Assembly: GCA_963792125.1 (NCBI GenBank)
Contig: CAWBVA010000013.1
Span: 248,001 to 312,000, forward strand
DNA: 64,000 nt
Direction of reading: 5' to 3'
From: Methanocella_A sp963792125
GTDB lineage: Archaea; Halobacteriota; Methanocellia; Methanocellales; Methanocellaceae
Shown here in pieces: positions 33,587-42,206 of the stretch (positions are counted from its first letter, which is position 1; each line of letters opens with the position of its first letter). A program made the position numbers and the translations under genes. The notes under the pieces were generated by a model. That model had not been told where the DNA came from and did no database searches. It saw only the letters and a list, made by a program, of their open reading frames with translations.

Positions 33587-34580
33587 TGTAAACGACCCTG
33601 TTTTTTTCTACCGTGAAACGCCGGCCGGTCATTTTTTCCATTATCCACATGTTCGTCACTGCATGAGAGGTGACGCTGCCCGTCGTTATGACCGAAGGGC
33701 CTTCAGACAGCGCCATGAAGGTGATCAGCTGGTCGCACAGAAACGGGTCGACTGCCGCGCCCAACTCTATCTCGTTGGCGATGGATGTCGCCGCTTCGGC
33801 GCCGACCTTTTCAGCAGGCAGCCCCCGCTCGCCCAGCGCGCTGCCCCCGAGAAAGCCGCTGAACAGTGTGATACTGGAGCCGGTCGACCGGTCGCTCCGC
33901 ACGTCCGTCATGATGCCTGAGACCTCGATGCCCACGCTGTCGAGATATTTTTTCGCGGCTTCCGCCTGTCTCCGCGCCACGTGGGGCGGCAGGCGGGATG
34001 AGGCGGATATGCCCCTGACCGATGGCGGTGTCGGGAATTCCGCAGAAATGCCATGCAGCCGGGACGGCTCGATCACTGTAGTTACCCTGCCGCCTCCGAT
34101 GGGAAAAAAGCCCCGGTTTTCGAGGCGAAGCTCTCCCTTGAAGCCGAAGGAGCGGAGTGCGGGAAGGGTGACGTTCTGGAAGTAGTCGACCGTCGGCGAC
34201 CACCGTACGTCCGTGCCCCCTGTGATTTGGAACGTGACAGTCGAAGGCGCGAAAGCCGCGATGGGCGTGACACTCTGCAGGACCAGCGAGATGCTGCCGG
34301 CCGTCCCCAGGTCCAGCGAATATTTTCCTCCCCGGATTTCGTCCGGGATGAAAGTGATCGACGTGGAACCCTGGGCAAGACCTTCAATGCGGGCGCCGGT
34401 CATCTGGCCTGCCAGCTCGATAGACTTGATGTGCTGGATGCCAAGCCCGGGGCGCGGCCGGTTCTTGCGTATGTTCCGGATGCTGACGCCTCGCCCGGTG
34501 ATCGCCGAGACCGCGATGGCCGAGCGAAGAATCTGCCCGCCGCCCTCTCCATAAGAGCCGTCGATCTCGATCAGTTCCAT
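33573..34580 (-). CDS. rtcA: RNA 3'-terminal phosphate cyclase
   Basis: ATP-dependent conversion of a 3'-phosphate RNA end to a 2',3'-cyclic phosphate through a histidyl-AMP intermediate. 335 residues. N-terminal IDGSYGEGGGQILRSA is the family signature; KNRPRPGLGIQHIKS and GGTDVRWSPTVDYF follow. The likely catalytic histidine lies in TSHAVTNMWIMEKMTG near residue 310. ATG 34580. It overlaps kptA at the 3' end, a convergent pair of RNA-end modifying enzymes. Confidence 0.95.
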   Translation of the reverse strand: MELIEIDGSYGEGGGQILRSAIAVSAITGRGVSIRNIRKNRPRPGLGIQHIKSIELAGQMTGARIEGLAQGSTSITFIPDEIRGGKYSLDLGTAGSISLVLQSVTPIAAFAPSTVTFQITGGTDVRWSPTVDYFQNVTLPALRSFGFKGELRLENRGFFPIGGGRVTTVIEPSRLHGISAEFPTPPSVRGISASSRLPPHVARRQAEAAKKYLDSVGIEVSGIMTDVRSDRSTGSSITLFSGFLGGSALGERGLPAEKVGAEAATSIANEIELGAAVDPFLCDQLITFMALSEGPSVITTGSVTSHAVTNMWIMEKMTGRRFTVEKNRVVYIRSV

Positions 34581-34624
34581 TGACAGATAATAGCGTTGGT
34601 AACATTTAATAATTAGCGGCTGGC

Positions 34625-36124
34625 TCAGAACATGCTGAATATCTGGTTTAAGAAACTGCTGATAAGGTAGCCGATATATGTCAGGCTGAGACCGGGAGTA
34701 GCTACCATGTCGATCTCTTTAGTGATCGCTTCGCCAGGCACTATCTCGATGGTGCCGCTCTCGTTACGGAAGCCGTCACAGGCGACAGTATACGTGTGCT
34801 GGCCTGCCGGATATTTCGCCAGGCTCACCGGGCTGGTGCCTACGTATTCGCCGTCGATGTACACGAAGGAGCCTCCTGGCATGACGTTAAGGTACGTGCT
34901 GCCGGTGCTCGGCTTGAGCGTCCGGTTCAGCGTCACTGTCGCATCCGCCTGTAGCTGCACGGTGAAGTTGTCGTTATAGTACTCGTCCAGCGACAGGCAG
35001 ATCGCGTGTGATCCGGCCCGCAGGCCTGTCAGGTTATATGGCGTGACATAGTGCGTATCAAAGCCGTCGATCATTATCATGGCGCCGGATGGCACAGACT
35101 GTAATGCCACACTGCCACTGTTTACAAAAGTCACGCTGACAGGCACGTTAATATCATGCGGCACGCCGAGGGTATTCGCATAATAGACCGTGAACACATC
35201 CGAGTCCTGGGTTTGAGTAGCGCCGTTAGCCTCGTAGGAGGCCCGGACCAGGTACTTTTCGGATACCGTGTCGACGCTTACGGTGTCGAAAACGTATTGC
35301 CCGATTTCACTGGCGGTGGTCGAAGAAACATATTCCTCTGTACTGCCGGAAACCCGGTAAAGGTCAACTCTCGCGCCGGCATAAGGAATCCCGTTATTCT
35401 GTATAATGGTCCCGCGGACAATGTTCTTCGCCTGCACAGGCTGAGAGTGATAGGCAACGGTATTGGTGCCCGAGATATAAACCGGCAAATAGATCGGCAA
35501 ATAATTACGTTCGTCCGTAACTACGGTGACGTCATATCGTTGGGACGTATAGGTGATGTTGTTGATATTGGTCTCCGCCCAGACCACGTATTTCCCCTGC
35601 GGAAGCTTTTCGAAAGACCATGTATCGTACCGGCCGCCCGGATAAAGGAAATACATGCCATTGTCTACATATACGGTGGCTGGCTCGAAGGCGAGCATGT
35701 TTTGATCGCTTGATACGACGCCGTACAGGCAGCCGATGCCTGAAGATGGGTAGTCGTCAAAGCGAATGTCCTGGCTGGTGATATGCATAGCCATTACGTT
35801 GAAGAACGCGGTGAGTCCGGGCCAGTTTCTGCCGCCAGCATCCAGAGAGGCTTTGATCCGGTAGACATCATTTCCCAGAGGCACCGGTACCTGGCTAAAG
35901 ATGTAAGAGCCATCCGAATCGGTCGTGGCAGTGGCGATGGTCTTGTAATCACCGTTCTGGAGCGATAATCTGACACCCGGTATCCCGTTTCCGTTCTTGT
36001 CAATGGCATGACCCTGTATGGTACCATATTGCTCGGCCATTGAAACGGGAAGCTGCGCTATGATGAAGATGAGAATGATTAAAATCAGGACTGATTTGAT
36101 TGTTGTTTTTAACATTTTTATCAC
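34625..36124 (-). CDS. secreted protein with carboxypeptidase-regulatory-like and PEGA domains
   Basis: 499 residues. Signal peptide at 1-30 (SVLILIILIFIIAQLPVSMA). Repeated carboxypeptidase regulatory-like beta-sandwich units (GTIQGHAIDKNGNGIPGVRL at about 34-53; GTIIQNNGIPYAGARVDLYR near 245-265), then two PEGA domains (QSVPSGAMIMIDG; VMPGGSFVYIDGEYVGTSPV). A hydrophobic end (SLTYIGYLISSFLNQIFSMF) may anchor it. Probably a surface-exposed structural or adhesion protein. It lies 51 bp after the PGF-CTERM protein gene, behind a hairpin terminator. Confidence 0.85.
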   Translation of the reverse strand: MIKMLKTTIKSVLILIILIFIIAQLPVSMAEQYGTIQGHAIDKNGNGIPGVRLSLQNGDYKTIATATTDSDGSYIFSQVPVPLGNDVYRIKASLDAGGRNWPGLTAFFNVMAMHITSQDIRFDDYPSSGIGCLYGVVSSDQNMLAFEPATVYVDNGMYFLYPGGRYDTWSFEKLPQGKYVVWAETNINNITYTSQRYDVTVVTDERNYLPIYLPVYISGTNTVAYHSQPVQAKNIVRGTIIQNNGIPYAGARVDLYRVSGSTEEYVSSTTASEIGQYVFDTVSVDTVSEKYLVRASYEANGATQTQDSDVFTVYYANTLGVPHDINVPVSVTFVNSGSVALQSVPSGAMIMIDGFDTHYVTPYNLTGLRAGSHAICLSLDEYYNDNFTVQLQADATVTLNRTLKPSTGSTYLNVMPGGSFVYIDGEYVGTSPVSLAKYPAGQHTYTVACDGFRNESGTIEIVPGEAITKEIDMVATPGLSLTYIGYLISSFLNQIFSMF

Positions 36125-36137
36125 TAAAAATAAAAGA

Positions 36138-36163
36138 TTAAGGGGATTGTTGAATCCCCTTAA
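36138..36163 (-). terminator. Perfect 11-bp stem hairpin after the PGF-CTERM gene
   Basis: TTAAGGGGATT and AATCCCCTTAA form a perfect 11-bp stem with a four-base loop. On the minus strand the T-rich TCTTTTATTTTT follows, giving an intrinsic-terminator look between two surface-protein genes; it could also let partial read-through set their ratio. Confidence 0.75.
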
Positions 36164-36175
36164 CGTTCTCTATAT

Positions 36176-38092
36176 TTAGTGTTCCTTCCTCGCGATGAGG
36201 TATGCTACACCGAGTAATCCGGCAAGAGCGAATACCATCTCAAATCCCGGAGCCGGGGTTGGAGTTGGGGTTGCCGGGACCGGTGTTACGGTCACAGTCG
36301 GGGTCGCGGTCGGAGTCGGGGTGATTGTTGCCGGCTGCTGAGATGCGATCACGAGGTCCGGGATAGCTACGTTGTTGGTTGCGGTACCGACGGTCAGGTT
36401 GACGATGGCGAACCATATGTGGTTGTTGCCAGCGGCGTCAGCCTTCTCGGCAGTGACGTTGTAGATAGCCGAGGGTATCCTGTAGTATGTGTAGGTACCG
36501 ATAGCCGCTACTTCAGCCCTGCTTACGGTCTGCTGCGGGTTCTCAGGCGACGAGTAGAGTTCTGTGTTGAAGACACCGCTGTCGTTAGCTATGGTCTTCC
36601 ACAGTTTGACGGTCGCGTTGGGGACACCGTTCTTGTTCTTGTCGGTGACCATGCCTGAGATCGTACCCCAGCCAACTACGTTAACATCTGCGTAGCCGGT
36701 CAGGTTGCTGACGACGGTTACCTGGGCGAATGCCGTTACACGGACGACACCCTTGGTCATGTTCGAGGTCAGGAGTATCTGTGCGGCACCGTTGGTGTCA
36801 GACAGGTTGGTCTTGACTGCCGGCAGGTAGCCGATGGTGTCATTGCTGCCGTAGAAGGTGATCATTACACCAGATCTCTTGTACGGAGCGCCGTTCAGGT
36901 ACAGCTGTGCGGTGATGATCGAGGTGTCGCCGCCGACCAGGATTGTGTCCGGGTTAGCAGTTACCTTGATGTCATCCGGCAGCGGGACATGCAGCACAAT
37001 GAAGCCAGCGGAGGTCCTCGACTTGTTCAGCGAGTAGTTGTTGGAGGCACCGGTGATGATCACTCCATCCTGAATGGTTGCCTGTGCAGTCGCGTATGCG
37101 AACTCAGTCTTCCAGGTGGCGTTGTTGAACATAATGATGTTGTCGAACACATAGGAACCTGGGTATGGCTGGTCCGGAAGCGCGGTGGTGTTGATGGTGT
37201 AGATTTCACTGCCCGGGACGCCATTTAACGTACCCATGATGTGCAGAGTAACCTTGACGCCACCGTAAGGCTTGCCATAGGAGTCCATGACACTGCCGAA
37301 CCATGATACGACGGTCGGCTGGAAGAAGATCTTCGTGGTGTCGTTGATGTTCCTGTCGCCCTGGTATGCAGCCATTAAGGTCGAGTTGTTGCCAGCGTTG
37401 TTCATGCCGCCGTCGTTGATCTCTGGCACAAAGCCGAAGGTCGCGTTAGCGTAGCCGCCGATAGTGCCTACAGAGCGGACCTGTCCAGACTGTTCCGACC
37501 AGCTGCCGTTGTAGCTTGCGTCGTAGATCTGCCCGTTGTTAATGATTAAGTCGATCATGGTGTTGTCTGCAACAGGGTTGTTCAGGGCGTCAGTTACGTA
37601 AGCCCATACCTTGACACTGTCGGAGCCATCAGCGACGATGTTGTTCCTCTCACTGTAGATCTTGATGTGAGCAGGCAGCGGGTTGATGATGACGTTTGCA
37701 GCTGCAGTGGAGTTAAACTCGACGATGAATGCGTTCGATAAACCCTCGCCGAACAGGCTGTGGTTAGCGTACATCTTGTAGTACTGCTGGTAGCTAGCTC
37801 CGTTCCAGGTGTTGTTAATGCCTGCAAACGTGAAGTAGCCCTGCGAGTCGGCCTGGCCGATGTAGAACGCCTGGCTGGTGTTGGTGGCATTGACAATCGC
37901 TACGAATGCGTTGGAAAGTCCAGTATTGTTAGGTGTAGTTACCCTGCCGGATACTCCACCGTAGAAACTGGTATCTGTGTCCATCGCCGGGGCCTTTCCC
38001 CATAACGTTGGTTTGATAGCAGAAGCTGAAGCAATAGCTATAATCGATATTATTACCATTGCCAGAAGCACTGCCTTAGTAGTGTTCTTCAT
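36176..38092 (-). CDS. PGF-CTERM surface protein with Ig-like/carboxypeptidase-regulatory repeats
   Basis: 638 residues. Signal peptide 1-26. GGVSGRVTTPNNTGLSNAFV (about 44-63) and later GTISGMVTDKNKNGVPNATV are carboxypeptidase-regulatory-like units; DDIKVTANPDTILVGG starts an Ig-like (invasin/Big-type) unit. There are many N-x-S/T sequons. After a Thr/Pro linker (TPTPTATPTVTVTP) the end reads PAPGFEMVFALAGLLGVAYL then ARKEH: a PGF-CTERM signal for archaeosortase-A processing and lipid anchoring. Codon use is less GC-rich than neighbours, as often seen for abundant surface-layer proteins. A strong terminator and long spacer suggest high expression. Confidence 0.88.
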   Translation of the reverse strand: MKNTTKAVLLAMVIISIIAIASASAIKPTLWGKAPAMDTDTSFYGGVSGRVTTPNNTGLSNAFVAIVNATNTSQAFYIGQADSQGYFTFAGINNTWNGASYQQYYKMYANHSLFGEGLSNAFIVEFNSTAAANVIINPLPAHIKIYSERNNIVADGSDSVKVWAYVTDALNNPVADNTMIDLIINNGQIYDASYNGSWSEQSGQVRSVGTIGGYANATFGFVPEINDGGMNNAGNNSTLMAAYQGDRNINDTTKIFFQPTVVSWFGSVMDSYGKPYGGVKVTLHIMGTLNGVPGSEIYTINTTALPDQPYPGSYVFDNIIMFNNATWKTEFAYATAQATIQDGVIITGASNNYSLNKSRTSAGFIVLHVPLPDDIKVTANPDTILVGGDTSIITAQLYLNGAPYKRSGVMITFYGSNDTIGYLPAVKTNLSDTNGAAQILLTSNMTKGVVRVTAFAQVTVVSNLTGYADVNVVGWGTISGMVTDKNKNGVPNATVKLWKTIANDSGVFNTELYSSPENPQQTVSRAEVAAIGTYTYYRIPSAIYNVTAEKADAAGNNHIWFAIVNLTVGTATNNVAIPDLVIASQQPATITPTPTATPTVTVTPVPATPTPTPAPGFEMVFALAGLLGVAYLIARKEH

Positions 38093-38690
38093 TTATTCAA
38101 CCTCCCATGGTTGTGTATCATTTCGCTGCAGATATCACGCCTTGATAAAACGCTCTTGTTTTATCATCCATATGCCGTATCTTCGACATATGCCGAACTT
38201 GACATCGCTATATGATTAATCCATAGATCATGGATTATTGGACTTACATTAGTCATTACCTTAATAAAAGTTTTTTGGTCTTACATATGCTAAAAATACG
38301 TATGCAAAGCATAGATATGTATATCCCGGCCATGCAGTTTGCCGATAATGACATGGCGGGCAAACACTCGATGGCCACTGCATGCCCCGATCGGCAGACC
38401 ATAAGGCTATGACGTCGCAGAGTACGACAATTGACTAGTTTATGTCCTGCCATCGTTTACTATACTATATATTATGTATACTGTCCCGGAAAATATATTT
38501 GCCGCACCCGGAACAATAACATGTCTATCGATCTATAAATAAGGGTAATAACCGGTCAGCCAGTTCTGTTTCTACCACACTGGCAGGGATTGTATCAGGC
38601 CTGGACGCCTGCCCGCCATTATCGGGGCACCGCCTACCACTAAATATATTTCTATACAGCCTGTTTAGTGTGTAAACGGACCTGAATATC
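38093..38690. other. AT-rich 598-bp divergent spacer, no gene supported
   Basis: Lies between the PGF-CTERM gene (minus) and apgM (plus). Markedly AT-rich, especially 38200-38540. It probably carries a long leader and promoter for the surface protein gene; AT-rich candidates occur around 38253-38279 and 38208-38222 but I cannot choose one. A 60-residue frame at 38230-38412 looks random. No stable RNA structure recognised. Confidence 0.5.
38642..38650 (+). promoter_or_regulatory. TATA-box-like element for apgM
   Basis: AAATATATT about 45 bp before the apgM ATG, giving a predicted leader of about 20 nt. Confidence 0.5.
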
Positions 38691-39872
38691 ATGAAGTATG
38701 TTGTGGTTCTTGGCGACGGGATGGCCGACTATCCCATCGATGTGCTTTCCGGCCGGACGCCGCTGGCTGCTGCGAATAAGCCCTGCATGGATTTACTTGC
38801 GGACAGGGCCGCGCGCTACGGGCTGGCGCAGACGACGGTACGGCACCTTCCCGCTGGAAGCGACGTGGCGAACCTGTCGGTCATGGGTTACGACCCGGAA
38901 CTGTACTATACTGGCAGGGGACCGCTGGAAGCCGCCAGCATGGGCGTGGAGCTCAAGCCTGACGACGTAGCATTCCGCTGCAACCTGATCACTGTAGACG
39001 ACACGATCGTGGACTATAGCGCAGGCCATATTACTTCCGAAGAGGCAGGAGAGCTTATCAGGTTCCTTGACACCCGCCTTGGCAGAGAAGGTATGAGGTT
39101 TTATCCTGGCATCAGCTACCGTCACCTGCTGGTGATCAACCGCTGCCCGGAAGGCATCGTCTGCACCCCGCCCCACGACGTCGTCGGGCAGCCGGTGAAG
39201 GACCACCTGCCGAAAGGCGAAGCAAGCGACATGATCATCCGCCTGATTAAGGCATCACAGGAGCTGCTGCCGGAGCACCCGGTCAACAGGAAACGTGTGG
39301 CCGCAGGCAAACGGCCGGCCAACTCTATCTGGCCCTGGGGCCAGGGGCGCACGCCGTCCATGCCCACGTTCCGTGAAAAGTACGGGATCAGTGGCGCCGT
39401 CATATCAGCCGTGGACCTGATCAAAGGGCTCGGTGTCTTTGCAGGCCTGGAGGTGATAGACGTGCCCGGCGCCACCGGCTACCTGGACACGGACTATGGC
39501 GCGAAGGCCCGCTATGCACTTAAAGCGCTGGAGCGCAGCGACTTCATATTCATCCACGTGGAAGCGCCGGACGAAGCAGGCCACGGGGGCAAGCTGGAGG
39601 AGAAAATGCAGGCCATCGAGGACCTTGACTCGAAGCTCATAAAGCCCTTGTTCGACGGGCTGACGCATCTCGGGGACTTCCGGCTGATGGTCCTGCCCGA
39701 TCATCCGACGCCGCTCTCGACTAAAACTCATGCCTATGACCCGGTACCGTATGTTATATATGATTCAAGATATAATAATAAAAATAATAAGAAGTACGAT
39801 GAGGCGTCCATGGCGGACGGAAAATTTGTCCCGCACGGACACGATCTGATGACCACGTTCATCAAAGGCTGA
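38691..39872 (+). CDS. apgM: 2,3-bisphosphoglycerate-independent phosphoglycerate mutase, archaeal type
   Basis: Interconverts 3- and 2-phosphoglycerate. Alkaline-phosphatase fold: VVLGDGMADYPID at the start (metal Asp), AGSDVANLSVMGYDP (catalytic Ser region), IHVEAPDEAGHGG and LPDHPTPLSTKTHAYDPVPY (metal His/Asp). 393 residues. Near the C-terminus an Asn/Lys-rich low-complexity stretch (SRYNNKNNKKYDE) is encoded by an (AAT)n-like run at 39770-39796, unlike the GC-rich surroundings; it looks like a local insertion in a surface loop. thrB follows 19 bp later. Confidence 0.93.
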   Translation: MKYVVVLGDGMADYPIDVLSGRTPLAAANKPCMDLLADRAARYGLAQTTVRHLPAGSDVANLSVMGYDPELYYTGRGPLEAASMGVELKPDDVAFRCNLITVDDTIVDYSAGHITSEEAGELIRFLDTRLGREGMRFYPGISYRHLLVINRCPEGIVCTPPHDVVGQPVKDHLPKGEASDMIIRLIKASQELLPEHPVNRKRVAAGKRPANSIWPWGQGRTPSMPTFREKYGISGAVISAVDLIKGLGVFAGLEVIDVPGATGYLDTDYGAKARYALKALERSDFIFIHVEAPDEAGHGGKLEEKMQAIEDLDSKLIKPLFDGLTHLGDFRLMVLPDHPTPLSTKTHAYDPVPYVIYDSRYNNKNNKKYDEASMADGKFVPHGHDLMTTFIKG

Positions 39873-39891
39873 ACCATACAGGTGCATCGAA

Positions 39892-40791
39892 ATGGAGTCC
39901 ATCACGGTAAAGGCATCGGCGACCTCTGCCAATCTCGGCGCGGGGTTCGACGTACTCGGCCTGGCGCTCGACAGTCCCTCGGACATCATCGAGGTTGAAA
40001 AAGCCGACGAGATATCGATTCTCGTCCGCGGGCGCGGCTCAGGCGAAATCCCTGTAGAGCCGGAGAAAAATACGGCAGGGCTGGTCGCGCTGGCGATGGA
40101 CCGCAAGGTCAGGATCACCATCCGCAGCGGCATCCGCCCCGGCAGCGGCCTGGGAAGCAGTGCAGCGCCAGCGGCCGGCACAGCCGTGGCCATTAACGAG
40201 CTGTTCTCGCTCGGATACTCGAAAGAGGAGCTGGTCTGGATCGCCGCGAAGGGAGAAGTGGCGGCCGCCGGCATCATGCACGCCGACAATGTGGCGCCCT
40301 GCATCATGGGCGACCTGGCCATTGTCTGCGATAAGCACGTAGAGCATGTGGAGATGCCACCTGTGAGCGTGGTCGCCATCCTGCCGGAGATCGTGGTCAG
40401 CACCCGTGAGGCTCGCGCTATTCTCCCGCAGCAGGTGCCGGTCCGCGAGATGGTGCAGAACGTCGGCAAGGCGTCGATGCTCATGGCCGGCGTGATCAAG
40501 AGAGACCCCGTGATCATCGGGCGCTCGCTCACGGATACGTTCAACGAGCGCTACCGTTCGCCCCTCATCAAGGGCTACGATGCGGTCCGGGACGCGGCGA
40601 TAAATGCTGGCGCCTACGGCGTGGCGATCAGCGGCTCCGGGCCGACAATGATCGCCCTGTGCCCCGAAAAGATGTCTTTCGACATCGCCGCAGCCATGCG
40701 GAAGAGCTTCAGTGCCGCCGGCGTGGACTCGGAGTCGTTTATAGCCGGCATAGGCAAAGGCGTCCGGATTACAAGGAGAGACCAGTCGTGA
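39892..40791 (+). CDS. thrB: homoserine kinase
   Basis: GHMP kinase that phosphorylates homoserine for threonine synthesis. N-terminal ASATSANLGAGFDVLGLAL, ATP-binding PGSGLGSSAAPAAGTAVAIN (the GHMP loop) and C-terminal GVAISGSGPTMIAL are diagnostic. 299 residues. ATG 39892. The TGA stop overlaps the GTG of the following lipoprotein gene. It shares a probable transcript with apgM. Confidence 0.94.
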   Translation: MESITVKASATSANLGAGFDVLGLALDSPSDIIEVEKADEISILVRGRGSGEIPVEPEKNTAGLVALAMDRKVRITIRSGIRPGSGLGSSAAPAAGTAVAINELFSLGYSKEELVWIAAKGEVAAAGIMHADNVAPCIMGDLAIVCDKHVEHVEMPPVSVVAILPEIVVSTREARAILPQQVPVREMVQNVGKASMLMAGVIKRDPVIIGRSLTDTFNERYRSPLIKGYDAVRDAAINAGAYGVAISGSGPTMIALCPEKMSFDIAAAMRKSFSAAGVDSESFIAGIGKGVRITRRDQS

Positions 40792-41303
40792 ATGTAAGAA
40801 AAGTGTTGATACCATCGACCTGCGTGCTAATTGTAATAGCGATGTCTGTCGCAGGGTGTGTCTGCGGCAATACGGGAGTGACACCGACAGGCGTGCCCAC
40901 CGTGACTGCCACACCCGTGGTAACGCCTTCGCCAACCCCGACCCCGCTATTTAAAGCAGAGCTGTCGGACTGGGCTACGGATAAGGACACATATGCCCGG
41001 GGCGATAATGCGACCGGATGGGTCTATGTCAGGAATACCGGGGACGTGCCTATCGACGGGATAGACTTCACCCTCGTCATCCACCGTTCAGTCCCCATTA
41101 TTGGCGATTACCAGATTGCTTACAATTATAACATGACAGGCCTCGACATAAAGCCCGGCAAGAGCGAAAAAGTGCAGTTCACCCAGAAGATACCGGCCGA
41201 GTACAGCGGGATTTCTACAGCCGGAAACTACAAGTTCGAGGTAACCGCATTTCTCGCAGGGAAAGCCGCCGGTAACTTTTCTAAAGATATCAAAGTAGTA
41301 TAG
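40788..41303 (+). CDS. lipoprotein with a single beta-sandwich domain, paralogue 1
   Basis: 171 residues starting at GTG 40788, which overlaps the thrB stop; AAGGAGAG at 40772-40780 is a ribosome site. Hydrophobic signal with lipobox VAGC, a Thr/Pro linker (TPVVTPSPTPTP), then a beta-sandwich domain: DKDTYARGDNATGWVYVRNT, DIKPGKSEKVQF, IPAEYSGISTAGNYKFEV. The domain recurs in the next gene, so the two are tandem paralogues. It resembles CARDB/COG1361-like extracellular domains. Ligand unknown. Confidence 0.75.
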   Translation: MNVRKVLIPSTCVLIVIAMSVAGCVCGNTGVTPTGVPTVTATPVVTPSPTPTPLFKAELSDWATDKDTYARGDNATGWVYVRNTGDVPIDGIDFTLVIHRSVPIIGDYQIAYNYNMTGLDIKPGKSEKVQFTQKIPAEYSGISTAGNYKFEVTAFLAGKAAGNFSKDIKVV

Positions 41304-41402
41304 ACACCCCTTTTCTATTTTAGCCCCGTATATTGCCGCATTAAGCCTGATGTGCTGTAAACGCGGATTAAAATAATCACTGCAGGATAAAACCTTGATA
41401 CG

Positions 41403-42038
41403 GTGAGAGATGTGAAACTCAGGAACCTTAGCCTTATAGTGATCGCGGTCCTGGCTGTCATCGGAGTTGCGGCCTGCCTGTGGGCATCTGCAGCACTGGC
41501 GCAGCCAGTCCCTTCGGTCACGGTCGGTCCGACCGCGTACTTGCCGGGCGCATCCCCGACGGCAGCACCGGGAATGTCCGTGGAGACACGGAATGTATCG
41601 ACGCCGACGCCAGGTGCCACTGCGGTGCCGGTACCATCGGTCACAGTCACGGCGATGCCTGCCGCTGCAGGCGGAGGCGCGACGTCAGCGAAGATCGTCA
41701 ACTATGGCACGGACAGTGACACGTTCAAGCGCGGCGAACGTGCGACCGGCTTCATGACTATTCAGAACACCGGCAGCACGCCCATCAACGACATCACGGC
41801 CAGCGTATCGGCCAAAGCGCAGCTCCCGGTCATCGGCTCGACCGGCGTAGGAAGCAAAGACTACACGTTCAACAACCTGAACATCCAGCCGGGCGAGACA
41901 AAGCGTGTCGAGTTCACGGTGGACATCCCGTCGGAGTACAAGGGCGTTTCGACCGCAGGGACATACAACCTGGACGTGAACGTGAAGACAGGCAGCACGA
42001 ACATCGGCAGCTTCAGCAAGTCAGTGAAAGTGACCTGA
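41403..42038 (+). CDS. secreted beta-sandwich protein, paralogue 2
   Basis: About 209-211 residues starting at GTG 41403 or 41412. The N-terminal hydrophobic segment ends ASAALAQP, a signal-peptidase-like site rather than a lipobox. A long Thr/Pro/Val linker follows, then the domain shared with the preceding gene (DSDTFKRGERATGFMTIQNT; NIQPGETKRVEF; IPSEYKGVSTAGTYNLDV). The pair arose by duplication and then acquired different anchors. A large inverted repeat lies directly after the stop. Confidence 0.75.
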   Translation: MRDVKLRNLSLIVIAVLAVIGVAACLWASAALAQPVPSVTVGPTAYLPGASPTAAPGMSVETRNVSTPTPGATAVPVPSVTVTAMPAAAGGGATSAKIVNYGTDSDTFKRGERATGFMTIQNTGSTPINDITASVSAKAQLPVIGSTGVGSKDYTFNNLNIQPGETKRVEFTVDIPSEYKGVSTAGTYNLDVNVKTGSTNIGSFSKSVKVT

Positions 42039-42139
42039 AGGCCACGAAGACACGAAGGGGACAAAGACACAAAGACAAAAGGGCTATTGTGACGCCATTT
42101 TAATCTTTGTGTCTTTTATCCCTTAGTGCCTTTGTAGCC
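42039..42139. repeat. Imperfect inverted repeat, AAGACAC-type
   Basis: Arms of about 37 bp: the left contains GACAAAGACACAAAGAC, the right its near complement CTTTGTGTCTTTTATCC and TGCCTTTGTAGCC. It sits between the secreted protein and frhA and could form a long RNA or DNA hairpin. Same repeat vocabulary as 45084-45186 and 54691-54886. Confidence 0.75.
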
Positions 42140-42206
42140 CAAAAATGCCCGTTATAATTTGATAATTATTATAAATTCATTTCCTGATGTTATATGGGTG
42201 ATCATT

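Noticed and set aside
38230..38412. A 60-codon frame in the AT-rich spacer
   Set aside because: No ribosome site, random composition, and the opposite strand is equally open.
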